Assembly (NCBI RefSeq): GCF_026210795.1
Contig: NC_089433.1
Span: 2,381,001 to 2,445,000 of the forward strand
Source of the DNA: Rhizophagus irregularis
Taxonomy: Eukaryota > Glomeromycota > Glomeromycetes > Glomerales > Glomeraceae
Direction of reading: 5' to 3'
Length of the DNA stretch: 64,000 nt
Under the pieces are notes generated by a model, which was given only the letters and a program-made list of their open reading frames with translations, was not told where the DNA came from and made no database searches. Positions 48,961 through 59,940 of the stretch are shown here, in pieces. Both the position numbers and the translations under genes were made by a program. The stretch's first letter is position 1, and every line of letters begins with the position of its first letter.

Positions 48961-51167
48961 TCATGATGTAGTCTGTCGGTCTCTCAGATATCTCTTGTAA
49001 GCACTATATACACGCGCTATCTCATATGAAGTCATCCAACCACTTGGCCAAACAGTTAACAGCTAATGAAATTATTAATAAAGATTAGTATATATGTTAG
49101 ATACATAAAAATGAAGAACATACATTTTGATATAAATGTTTTCTCTGCGTCTGTTCAGAATATCTTTCTGACTTTTCTTCCGCTTCCCTAAATATTGTAA
49201 CAAGCAATTAATATGATTCAAAGCAAACTTAATAATTTAAATTAACATACCATAAATCATTACTCATTACAACGATCGACATCTCTGCTTGAACAATTTT
49301 CCACAACAAAGACCTCGTTGTTTCATCCCATCTAAATTTTTTACCATTAGGATCTTGATATTGTTCCGTTTCGCCATCAATATCCATCATTGATTCACTA
49401 TTAGAAGTTGCTGATGTAGAATCTAATAAGGCACGCGTGGCTTGTCGTTCATTATATTCCTGAATAAGTAGTGGCATTACTTCTTCAACAGCAGCTTTTA
49501 AACGTTCTATCAAGTCCGCCTTAGTTTTATGTAATTCAGATATTGTTTTAGGGTATAAAGTCCTTTGACAAAGACGCTGTTAAAATAGTTAATGATATGA
49601 AATTTACAGCCATGATAAGTTTAAAAATTAAATATCAAATGTTATGCCTACCGTTACTGTGAATTTATTATATGGTAAAATATTTGTCAGTATTTTGAAA
49701 AGATTTTCATTAAATTGCGACCGTTCATATGCAGCTGTTAAAATTTCCATCAATGGAGGCTTAAGATTTGGTGGAAATCTGGACTTAATCTCAAACGTTT
49801 CTATGATAATAAATAGATCATATTTATTTGTGTTTTCTCTATGAAAACTTAATAAAATGCAAACTAAATAATTATTACCACTATCCACTTTAACTTTGAA
49901 AGCATCCACGAGTACCTGTATTTCTGGACGAATAGGTTCCTAAAATAATAAAAATTTCAAAGTCAGAAACAATAAATATTTATAAAATTTTACGTCGAAC
50001 TTACTATCGGATAAATTTTTTTCTTTTTTCCTGGAGTTTTATTTGGATCGGGTATAACTTTATTGTTAAATGTTGGCGTTTTAGGTGCTTCAGTAGGATT
50101 TGTGGTGAGAAGCCTATCAGGTGAATTTGGTGGGAAAGCATTATTAAATGCTGTTGCGAAATCTTGTGGTGTAGGGGTGACATTGATAACAGGAGGTTGG
50201 AATAAATTTGTATTTATGAAATGTGGTAAAGTTGTTTGTGCCGAATCTTGTAGCTTAGTTTCAACAGCTAACTTAGACCTCTTATATGCCCTTTTAGGTT
50301 TGTTGATTTTATCACTGCCCTCTTCTCCTTCTTTAGGTTTCACGGTACGTTTCTTACGAGGCTGTGGTGGTTTATCTTTAGCATCACCAGATTTTGGTTT
50401 ACGTTTAGTCCTTTTCTTTCCTGTTTCAGTTCTAAAGCAAAAAAAAAAGTATTTGGATTTATTTAAAGTTCAATCACAAAGAACTTTTTTACTTACTCGT
50501 CCACCATTCCTTGTAACGTCAAAGGACCTTTCCATACAAAAAATCCTTCAACTGTTGGTCGAATATTTCCATAATCTCGTTGAAATGGAGCCAAATCGCT
50601 ATCATCTATAAATGGATCACTAACATCATAATTTTGTTCCTTTTTGCTAACTTTTTCTTTTCTCTTTTTCGGATTCTTCTCGGGTTTCTCCTTAGCTTCT
50701 TTAGCTTTCTAAATTTTTTTTAAAAAAAAATCTTTTACTAGGAATTTTTTTTTTAAAAAAAAAGAAAAAGTATTTACCTCTTCTTGAGCTTCTTGAGCAT
50801 ACTTTTCCGCATTTTCTAATAATCGTTTGAAAAATTCATTACTTTCTTCATGAACAGGTGGAGGCAAAGGATCACCAGAACTACTTGGTCTGGGTGAAGA
50901 AAAATCATTTGGTGTATCATTATCTGACCAATCTGAATGAGGAGTTTCTGAGCCTACAGATTCAGAACCTGATAGATAACGTGGTGGTGTTTTTATCACA
51001 GTAAAACCAGCTGCCTCACATAAGTCAGGAAAATATACGACGTTATTTTCCTTATCTTTTAGTTGAATATCTAAATGTATGTCAGGTCTTTTTGGTGTTT
51101 GTTGAGGACTTTCTGAAGTAAAACCAAGTTTAACTGCTCCAGCAATTGGATCTGGTTGTTCCTCCAT
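48961..51167 (-). CDS. Hpc2/ubinuclein subunit of HIRA histone chaperone, eight exons
   Basis: This protein is the ubinuclein-type subunit that lets the HIRA complex deposit histone H3.3/H4 outside replication. Eight exons join in frame: 51,167-50,778, 50,708-50,497, 50,431-50,005, 49,939-49,879, 49,800-49,652, 49,576-49,251, 49,187-49,124 and 49,062-48,961, giving 576 residues. Residues about 156-199 form the Hpc2-related (HUN) domain (YDVSDPFIDDSDLAPFQRDY, then EGFFVWKGPL), which contacts HIRA. A basic, Pro-rich nuclear-type linker (PKKKR, KPKSGDAKDK) follows. From about residue 345 the ubinuclein middle domain appears: RFPPNLKPPLMEILTAAYER, LIERLKAAVEEVMPLLIQEY, RWDETTRSLLWKIVQAE, ending LLTVWPSGWMTSYEIAR. 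Every splice phase agrees and no lesion was seen. Confidence 0.92.
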
Positions 51168-51931
51168 TATTGAACTACCAGGAATAAAGAGATAAGCAAT
51201 TTTTTATTGAACGTCAGACTTTCCCACGTGTACATATGTACATATTTGTGTCCTTTTTTATTCGGCGAATTAAAATTAGATTTGGAAAATTCGGAAATGA
51301 TGGAGATGATAATGTCAAATACTGCGTGAAAAACTAGGATATTACGCGTATAAACTTATGATTATATCATCGTTCAACCTTGCAACATAAAATCAATTTT
51401 CTTAAAGCTTTATCTTCCCTAGTATGTAATATTTTATCCCAATCCCTTTCTTGTAAAATTTTCATTAAAAAATCCAATATGGAATAAATTTTAAAAGAGA
51501 TAAATCGAGCCTTTGACTAGTAAAAAAGCCTTTATTTCATAGCCACTTTGCTTGCAGTAGGTTTTTTTACCGAAGAAGTTTATTAACCTTAAAAAAATCA
51601 AACAAATAAAGAAATATAGGGGAAGAGAAAATTTTCATGATTTTGGGAAACTCTAACACGTATGATCTGCATTATTTGGTTTCATTCATGTGATTTTGTA
51701 TAATTTTGTTATGCGTATTTTATTACAATATTTTGTTTTATTAAACATTTCACATTCTTGTAGTGTTTCGAGTCGCGCATTATAGCTAGTCCTTTCCTTC
51801 CCTTTCCACCAGAGAAATGCCATCTTAGGGTAAATAAAAATAAAATTTTGTTTTATAAACGGAAACTTATTAAGTCCGAAATGCTGGTTAAGGTTTTGTT
51901 GTGTATCATCACGTGCCGGACGGACACAGAC
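51168..51931. other. promoter side of HPC2, no gene seen
   Basis: A CACGTG-containing segment lies at about 51,225 near the HPC2 start. No other coding signal. Confidence 0.5.
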
Positions 51932-52199
51932 GCAAATGTATCGTTCTTATACCGTTATACGTGTACGACATACTATCTTATACGACCTATATTATGTGAC
52001 ATATACGTCGTATAAGAACATAGCACCTGATCGTATAAGAACGATACTTTGGAAGATTATTTGTTCTTTGTTTTTCTATTAGTTCTGCACTTGTTGTGGT
52101 TCTTTTTAGAATACTCTGTATTCTCTAAAGTGACTTACGGCATTAATTAATAAAATTCAAGCTCAAGCTATGTTTGCCTATAAGAACGATACATTTGTG
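51932..52199. mobile_element. small MITE with 8-bp duplication, AACGATAC subterminal words
   Basis: A 268-bp element with ends GCAAATGTATCGTTCTTATA (left) and, inverted, CACAAATGTATCGTTCTTAT. The perfect direct repeat ACACAGAC lies at 51,924-51,931 and 52,200-52,207. GTATAAGAACGATAC and TCGTATAAG words recur inside. hAT-like by duplication length. Confidence 0.88.
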
Positions 52200-52371
52200 A
52201 CACAGACTACTAAATGAATTTATTGAAAGAAAATTTGCATATTTTTAAAAAAAGCAAAAAGACAAAGAAATTTAATACCACATCACTAGATAAATAAAAA
52301 GTGCATAAGTTTTTTTTATTAAAATTTTTATATAAAAAATAATACAAATAAATAAAAAAAGCTATAAGTTT

Positions 52372-53250
52372 ACAGCCTAACCTCGATATATTGATATTCG
52401 ACATATACAGTTCATGAAAAAAATAATCAGAATTTAATCAGAATTACAAAAAGTGTAAAGAATAAAAAACTAGTGATTAGAATTTCTTCAAATTTTGCAA
52501 ATTTGTTGTCAAATATATAAACCTTATGTATACTAAATCTCAACCTTCTATCTTACTTGGTTATCTCTCAATTGATTTTTTTAATTTGATAAAAAAAAAT
52601 TGTCAAAAATTTAAACTGTAAAAAATATATAAATTTCATAAAGCATTCAAAATTGCAGTTTATTAAAAACTTGAATAATTGTGATTGAGTTTATGCCATG
52701 TTAATTTTATTAAAAAAAAATTTCACTTTATTATTCATTAGTTGTTGAAAAAATTGATTCATCATGATGATTGTAATCTGATCTTTACTTTAATTTTTAT
52801 TAAAAGAACTAAAATTCAAAATTAAACATAAATTTAACCACATTAAAATATTTGGATTAATAATTTTTATTTGTATATTTCGAAAATTATTAATCTAAAC
52901 ATTAAATATACTTTAATTTCTGAGCACAATATTAAAATCTTTATGAAATTTTCATTTCTTAAATTTTTAAATGATTTTTTTTTAAATTGAAAAATTAATT
53001 GAGAGACAACTAAGTAAGACAAAAGGCTGAGACTTAATATATACAATGTTTACATATTTAACAACTAATTTGCAAAATTTGAAGAAATTTTAATAACTAG
53101 TTTTTTATTTTTTGCTCCTTTTGTAATTTTGATTACTTTTTTCGTGAACTGTAAATATTGGTATAACTTTGATATAATGATATTTTCTAAAAATTTCATA
53201 TATAACTGTATAAATTTATAACTCTATTTAAGTTAGGTAAAAATTCAGAT
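52372..53250. repeat. pogo-like end remnant with nested foldback MITE
   Basis: CAGCCTAACCTCGATATATT at 52,375 closely matches the terminus of the pogo element at 29,645. The sequence is then interrupted by the element at 52,408-53,151 and resumes as AATATTGGTATAACTTTGAT. No transposase remains. Confidence 0.55.
52408..53151. mobile_element. foldback MITE with ~230-bp arms and TA duplication
   Basis: A 744-bp element with ends CAGTTCATGAAAAAAATAAT (left) and, inverted, CAGTTCACGAAAAAAGTAAT. Similarity continues inward for more than 200 bases (AACTAGT, AAATTTGCAAA-type words, TCTCAATTGA). TA flanks at 52,406-52,407 and 53,152-53,153. The arms and duplication point to the Tc1/mariner group. Non-coding. 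Confidence 0.88.
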
Positions 53251-53253
53251 ATA

Positions 53254-54410
53254 AGTGATTTTGGATTTATTAAACAACTTTATTTAGATACTCAGAAGTT
53301 TACTAATACTAAAGTGTTAAGATGTTAAAATAACACTTTTCTGAAACTTCTATATGAATTTTTTTTTAAGAAAATATTAAACACATATAAAATTTGTTTT
53401 CTAAAGTAAAAATCATTAAAATAATATATTTTTAAAAAATTAGAAGAGAGTAAAAAAAAATTAAAAAAATGGTTAATACAATATATGGGGACCCTCATAG
53501 CAAAAGCCAGGGCTCAGACCGATCACGTGATTTTTGGATTTTTTGATGATCATATGCTTATAGGTCTAACCATTTGGAAAATTGGTTTTTCCATTTATAA
53601 TATATTAATAAAAAAGGCGTAAATTCTTGCAATTTTTATTTTTAAAAAATAACGCATTTTTTTAATTTTATTTCTAATAAATTATATGGAATACAGAATT
53701 AACTTTAATAATAATAATGCAAAATATTGCAAATAAAAATATTTTATCTGCTTTAGCAGAACTGAATGACATTTTTTTTATTGAAAATAATTCAAGTTTA
53801 AATGAAAAAAATATATCAGACAATGAAGTTATTTCTTTTATTAGTTACCAAATTAGTTTAAGTTTATGTTGTATTACTCGTATATATATTAATGTGAATT
53901 TTATTTTAATAAACTAATAAATGTGCTGCAGTGACAAAAAAAAAATAAAACAAAAAAAAATTCATTGAAATTGGACTTTTAGATGGTGAGATGATTTCAA
54001 AAAAAGCTTCTTAATAAACAAATTATATATTATTTACTATAAAAGATATATTATTACCATAAAAAGTATATTGTGATACCTGATTGCAGGACCTGACCCC
54101 CACTGGCCTACTTACCTACTAAATCACATAATTTCTGGCACACCCCATTATAAGGAGTAAAAATTCACTTTTAATGAATTTTACCATGATATTATATAAC
54201 TTAAAAAATCGTTTAATTTGAAAAGATTATGTAATATATATAAAAATTAAGGTAAAATATATTAGTGAATTTTGCCACAATATAAATTTAAGGTGAAATT
54301 TACCCTAATAAATTTTTTTAAGTTAACTGAAGGTTAATTAATATTAAATTAATCCATAAAAAAATATTTCACAATAGTTTTTTTAGAAAATTTAAAAGTT
54401 TACACAGAAT
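53254..54410. other. AT-rich, no gene supported
   Basis: Two GC-richer islets (about 53,488-53,575 and 54,078-54,165) stand out from the AT background but do not pair and show no coding. The open stretch at 53,717-53,917 lacks any domain. Confidence 0.45.
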
Positions 54411-54418
54411 ATTTAAAC

Positions 54419-54662
54419 TAAGGTTGCTTGTCTAAACCTCTTCAAAATCCTACGATTAGTTTCGTCAAAATTTTACTATAGATTTATTATAGTTTCGGCA
54501 GAGTTTCGGCAGTTTCGGCATTTATAATAAGTTTCGGCAGTTTCGCCTTTCTCCAAAGTTTCGCCAGTTTTTTAATATAACTTTAATATAGTTTCGGCAG
54601 AATTTCACTTTTCGGCGAAACGCCATCTTGCCTAAACCCCTAGGTTTCGGCAAGCAACCTTA
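54419..54662. mobile_element. hAT-type MITE with TTTCGGCA repeats
   Basis: A 244-bp element with ends TAAGGTTGCTTGTCTAAACC (left) and, inverted, TAAGGTTGCTTGCCGAAACC. The 8-bp repeat ATTTAAAC lies at 54,411-54,418 and 54,663-54,670. About eight TTTCGGC/TTTCGCC words fill the inside. Confidence 0.9.
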
Positions 54663-54670
54663 ATTTAAAC

Positions 54671-55290
54671 TATACATGAAGTCAAAATTAAAGCCCAAAA
54701 GTAGAAATATTTCGACTTGGTCGAAATTACATTATAGTCATGTGATTTTTATAATTATAATTTAATATAAAATTTTAAACATGAATAACTCTGTCAATAT
54801 TAATGCTACAGATATGAAATATATATCATTGGAATCCTCTCGATGAGCTGAATCCAACCGCGTAAAGATTATAAAAATTGAATTACTGGATGCGAAGTTC
54901 ATTAACTTTGAATTTTAATATTATTGTTTACTATAAAATCATATGACTATGATGTAATTTCGACCATTTCGACTTTTGGAAAGGCTCAAGTCAAAATCAT
55001 TTTGACCTATACTTGTAGCCGAAACCTTTTCACGTGATTTTTAGCCACGTCTTTAAATCAAAATTAAGTTAAAAAATGATAAAAATTAATCTCTACATCT
55101 AGCCGAAACTATAATATAAAGTCTTTGAAGTTTCGGATGGATTTCTGAATAGTTTTTAATAATTTATTATAATTAAATTACTGAAAGTCTGAAACCCTGT
55201 CCAGCTTCATAGAGGTTTCGGCTACATGTATATTTTGACTATTTCGACCATTTTAGAGGTTAAAATTAACCAATTTCGGTTTCATGTATA
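54671..55290. mobile_element. hAT-type MITE sharing a target duplication with its neighbour
   Basis: A 620-bp element with ends TATACATGAAGTCAAAATTA (left) and, inverted, TATACATGAAACCGAAATTG. Flanked by ATTTAAAC at 54,663-54,670 and 55,291-55,298; the left copy is also the right flank of the preceding MITE. TTTCGACC/GGTCGAAA words lie near both ends. An inner inverted pair, GTAGCCGAAACC at about 55,015 and GGTTTCGGCTAC at about 55,214, may mark another nested element. Confidence 0.82.
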
Positions 55291-55298
55291 ATTTAAAC

Positions 55299-56819
55299 AT
55301 GGATCATGTAACATTAATGTCACACCCTTTTATTTTTTTTATATAATATATGTATTTTTGACTGTTTTGCAAGTTTACTTAAAGCATTAAAGGAGTTTTG
55401 AATGCCATTTTAACTTATATATGAAAAACTGTTTTTATCGAATTTTTTTTAAAAGTGATCAGCAAAATCAATTATTTATAGATAAAGTTAAAACTAATAT
55501 TTAAAAGCACCTTTAATGCTTTAGGTAAACTTGTAGAGTAGGTAAAAATCCATTTACTAATTTTGAAGTTTATACTATTAGTCAAAATGGCAATAACTAT
55601 ATAATCTAGATTCAAACACTTCATATTTAAATAGAAATTGCATTTTTTTTAATACTTTAATAAAAAATGTTGTAAAAATATTTTTTTAAAATATTATATA
55701 AAAAAGCATTTTACTATATTTTTTCAATATTTTAAATATTGCAAAAACATTTTTAAAAATATTATATAAAAAAAATATTTTATTATTTTTTTAATACTTT
55801 AATAAAAATATTAACTAAAATTAGTAATAAACTAATAATATAAGTAAAATCTCTAGCATTTGTATAATATTCTGAAAATTTACTATTCTAACTGAAAAAA
55901 TTCCAGAATTATAAAATCCAAATTCTAAAAGTTTACCAAAAAGTTCAAATTAAATGATATTATTATATCTAATACTACTAATCAATTATACAATAAATTT
56001 CTTATTAAATAAAGATTGAATATTTGTATAATATCTGATTTTCTGATAAATTTCATTTTTTTTTTGATTCAAATTCGTTAAATTTATGCTAAAATTTAAT
56101 AAATAAACTTACACTAAAATGCTAAACTAAAAATATATTAATTTTAATAATTTTAATTTTAAACAACTTGTTATAGTTTTGAAAAAAAAATAGATGAACT
56201 AATAAAAGAACTGATGAAAAAAAAACTAGTAAAAAAAAAAGAATTAAAGGTAAATTAGAAGAAGCTGCATTAAGTAAAAAACCTGATAATATTATTTCTA
56301 AAAAAAAGGTTTTTAAAGAGTAAGATTAGAATAATAAATCAAAAAGAAAGTTTGTTTGGTTATATTTTAAAAAGTTTACAGATAATAAAAATATAATTTG
56401 AGTGAAATGTAAATATTGCAGGTAAATTAAATTTATTAATTTTTACAATTATCTATAAAAATACTAATTATATGAATTTTTAATAATTTAAAATATAAAA
56501 TGAATAATAAAACAAATGATTTAACAGAAAATTTAAGCTGTCATTTTAAAATTCATATAGATAAAGTTAATCCTTTTGCTAAAAAACAAGCTTAAATGAT
56601 GATAATGATAATAAAAACAGCTTATAATTATAAAAATTATATTATAAATTATTTGAAATGTATTGCATAATTACTTATATTTTATTTTTTAAACTGTATT
56701 TATTTAAAAAAAATTTTCATTTATATGGACAAATTTGATGATAATTTCAGTTAAAATTAATGTTAATTTTAGTTATATTCACAATCATTCATATAATATA
56801 TTATTAGTTATTTTATTTA
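55299..56819. other. AT-rich with repeat fragments, no gene seen
   Basis: Around 55,640-55,800 it repeats the TTTAATAAAAAATGTTG and TTTTTTCAATATTTTAA words of the core of the MITE at 18,136, so a diverged relative is present. Short Lys-rich stretches at 56,190-56,330 could be an old BED-finger protein start but carry stops. Confidence 0.45.
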
Positions 56820-57878
56820 AGGATCATTTTAACGCTTACCAGAGGTGAAATTCACCGGAGGTGAATTTCACCATATCACGTAATATTTATTATTATATTA
56901 AAATTCATCGCATATTTGTATCCAATTTTTTGTGTTTGAATAAACATGTAAAAAAAAGTTTTTTCTATTGACTATTTGAACATAAATTTTTAAAGTTTTA
57001 TTGACAAAAAGTTTCTTTTTAAATTAACATAACTTCAATTAAACTATTACACCCATTCACTAATCATTTAATCCAGATTTTTTATTAATTTAAAACCTAT
57101 AGTAATGCATAATATATAATTCTTTATAATAATGAAAAATGAAATGAAAGTAAAATAGGTTGATAAAAACAGAAATGGGATGATGTAAAACAAAATGAAA
57201 TAATACAAAGTGAATTGAGATAATGAAAAATAAAGTGGAATGTTGCAAAACGATATGGAGTGATGAAAAACGATATAAAGCGATATAGTCATATAAAGTG
57301 ATGAAAAATGATATGGAGCAATATGGAGTGATGAAAAATAATATGGAACGATATGGAGTGATGAAAAGCGATATGGAGCAATATGGAGTGATGAAAACCA
57401 ATATAAAGCAATATGGAGTGATGAAAACTGATATGAAGCAATATGGAGTGATGAAAAATGATATGGAAATGAAAGGGACAATGATAAATGAAAGGATAAT
57501 TAAAAACAAAGTGGAAGCAAAGGGAATGGTAGAAAAATAAAAATACTAGCAATAAAAGTAAGTCTTACTTTAACTTCTTGAAGTTATTTGAAATTATTGT
57601 TTTCTGAAAAACAAGTTAACAAGTTAGCATAAGAGAAAAAGAACATTAAACTAGCGAAGTAATAAGAAAATAAAAAAATCTTACCTTAAGAAGTCCCAGT
57701 AAAAGCTGGTCATTTTGAAAATAATATTACAAAAAAGCAAAAAACAAAATATGCGTTACGCATTTGTGTAATATGAAATTACTTGGTGAATTTCACCGAG
57801 ATAAATTTAAAATTTTAATAATTTTAATGCATTGCAGATCAAGGTGAAATTCACTGAGGTGAATGTAAAATTAATCCT
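56820..57878. mobile_element. MITE with GGTGAATTTCACC palindromes and a minisatellite core
   Basis: The left end AGGATCATTTTAAC and the inverted right end AGGATTAATTTTAC are followed by several GGTGAAATTCACC palindromes. A 7-bp direct repeat TTATTTA flanks both sides (56,813-56,819 and 57,879-57,885). The core contains the 30-bp array listed separately. Ends are less exact than in the other MITEs. Confidence 0.65.
57230..57470. repeat. 30-bp tandem array, about eight copies
   Basis: Units of GATATGGAGCAATATGGAGT plus GATGAAAAAT. All frames are open in places (e.g. QYGVMKTDMK repeats) because 30 is a multiple of three; I do not regard these as genes. Confidence 0.9.
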
Positions 57879-57885
57879 TTATTTA

Positions 57886-59440
57886 AAATCATAATTTTTT
57901 AAATTTACTATATTTACAATAATATTAAAATACTTTTAATATCAAATTTTATACAATATATTTATAGGAAAATAAAATTAAAAATAACTAATTAAAAATA
58001 TTAATTTTTAACTTCATATAAAATTAGTTATAATAAGTAATATAGTAAATATAAAATTTAATAAAAATAAATCTGATTAAAAACAAATTTTTTATTTATT
58101 TTATTATTTATTTTATTATTAATTATTTATTTAATTGCAATGTTTAATGAAAGTACTATATTTTATTGTCTAGTATAAACTTTCAGCATTATATTTAATT
58201 TATTTTTATACAAATTTTAAATAAAATAAAAAAATAAAGAAAATAACATTTATTAATAAAAATTTTTTATAATATATTTTATTATTTTTATTTAATTTAT
58301 TTTGAATTTATAAGTTCTATTTAACAAATAAAAAAAAAATAAAATATATGGATGAATATACTTTAATTAAAATGTTAATTATTTGCCAAAATTAATGTTA
58401 ATTCTAGAAAAATAATCAACATTCTGATTAAAAGAAAAATTTTTAAAATATAATTAATTAATCAGTTTAAACCAGTTGAATATAACTGAATATTCAGTTT
58501 AAACTAATTTAAATATAACTGATTTACATTATTATTCAATTATATTATTTCAAATTGGCTTAAAACTGATTAGTAAAAATCAAACTGTTTTTAACATTTA
58601 GTAATACTAATACCAATACCAACTCATTTAAATCTAAAGTAATGATTACTTGATTGGGAGAATTATTTTATCACATTTGTGCTGTAAATAAATGGATCAT
58701 ATAACAAGTCTGTGAAATAATTATTTTCTCATATATTTATAATATCAAAATATTTTTTATCACTTTTGTCCTTAATTTCATATACTTTAGTTTACATTAA
58801 TAACATTTTGCAAAAAATACTATATAAGCTATTATGTTTATCACTTTATTCTACTTTAGTTGATATTGAGAATAAGTCTATTAGCAAGCTCAAGGAGACT
58901 ATAAAAGTGATAAAATAAAAAAAAGAGCTGTCAGCAATAAATAATATTGAAGACTACTGGTTTAAGAAATTACCTAAGAAGAGTATTTATATCAGTCAAA
59001 CTGTTTTTGCCAACTATTACTTCAAACCATGAACAGGAATTACTTAACCAAGTTGCTCATTACAGGTATTACTAAACAAGTTTATTCATTGGTACAAATA
59101 AGTAGTGGAAATAGTAATGTATGGTAATTAAGAATAAATGTATACTTTCATGTATCATTGATTTATACGATCCATTAAGCATTTTGAGATTCAGCCAGAG
59201 AGAGGTTGTTTTGCATTTTCTGATCATTTATTACTAAAATCATAATCAAGAGAAAACAACTCCCTGATGCTATTGTATAAATTGCAAAATGAAAAAATTT
59301 TTTATTAATACAAATATTGTAAGAAATAAATGATGCAACATGAAATTGCTTGATATATTTCATTTTTGGATTTTACGTTACCCATGACAACAATGGCAAG
59401 GATGCCTATATTCCCAAGTAGTTTTATGATAATACTCTAT
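57886..59440. other. AT-rich intergenic with short repeat fragments
   Basis: At about 58,460-58,600 CAGTTTAAAC/AACTGAATAT words repeat, perhaps a degenerate MITE. At 58,860-59,020 broken peptide pieces (VDIENKSISKLKETIK) appear; see findings. No intact gene. Confidence 0.45.
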
Positions 59441-59442
59441 TT

Positions 59443-59490
59443 CCTAACCCTAACCCTAACCAACCCTAGCCCTAACTCTACCCTACTCCT
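59443..59490 (+). repeat. interstitial telomere-like CCCTAA repeats
   Basis: CCTAACCCTAACCCTAACC is followed by degenerate CCCTAG/CCCTAA units, about six in all. TTAGGG is the usual fungal telomere unit. It lies inside the window with genes on both sides, so it is not a chromosome end here. Confidence 0.85.
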
Positions 59491-59667
59491 TAATCATTTC
59501 AATCATTTCACTTTTCTTTTACAAATTTTAAATAAAATTAGAATACATAGAATCTATAAGTTATTTAAGTGAAAATCTCTGCAATGAATTTAATAATCAA
59601 AAGCAAATCATAGAAAAATAAAACAAATCATACTCCTTTCTACGGGTTCTCATTTCTGCATCTCAGA

Positions 59668-59855
59668 TCAAGCTACTTTGTCTTCATTCTCACCAAGTCT
59701 ATTGTAAAGCGTAAGTGAAGCTTCAGGCAAATGATCATGAATCTTTTGTAAATCATCTGGCGATTCAAGTTCAGTTGAAGCAGGTGTTTTTGCAGAGCTT
59801 TTTACATTTTCATTTTCATTTGCATTAGTTGCAGAACCTTCCTCTATCTGTATAT
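59668..59855 (-). pseudogene. isolated terminal exon of an unrecognised gene
   Basis: The minus strand reads from a good acceptor (TCATTTCAG) through IQIEEGSATNANENENVKSS and SPDDLQKIHDHLPEASLTLY to a stop after GENEDKVA. The matching donor (GATG-GTAAGA) lies at about 59,915, but the frame upstream of it meets a stop within eight codons. Codon usage looks like a real gene, so this may be the end of a truncated or relocated gene. Confidence 0.35.
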
Positions 59856-59940
59856 CTGAAATGACAGAATATTATTATTAGGTTTAAATTAAAAAACTTC
59901 ATACATTCCCTAGATCTTACCATCCGTATTAAAATATATA

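Noticed and set aside
50063-50611. 182-codon plus-strand frame opposite HPC2
   Set aside because: Antisense shadow of exons 2 and 3, which have correct splice phases and known domains.
53717-53917. 66-codon frame MQNIANKNILSALAELND
   Set aside because: No recognisable domain and no splice or regulatory context.
57068-57552. Overlapping open frames of 80-139 codons on both strands
   Set aside because: Products of the 30-bp array, whose length is a multiple of three.
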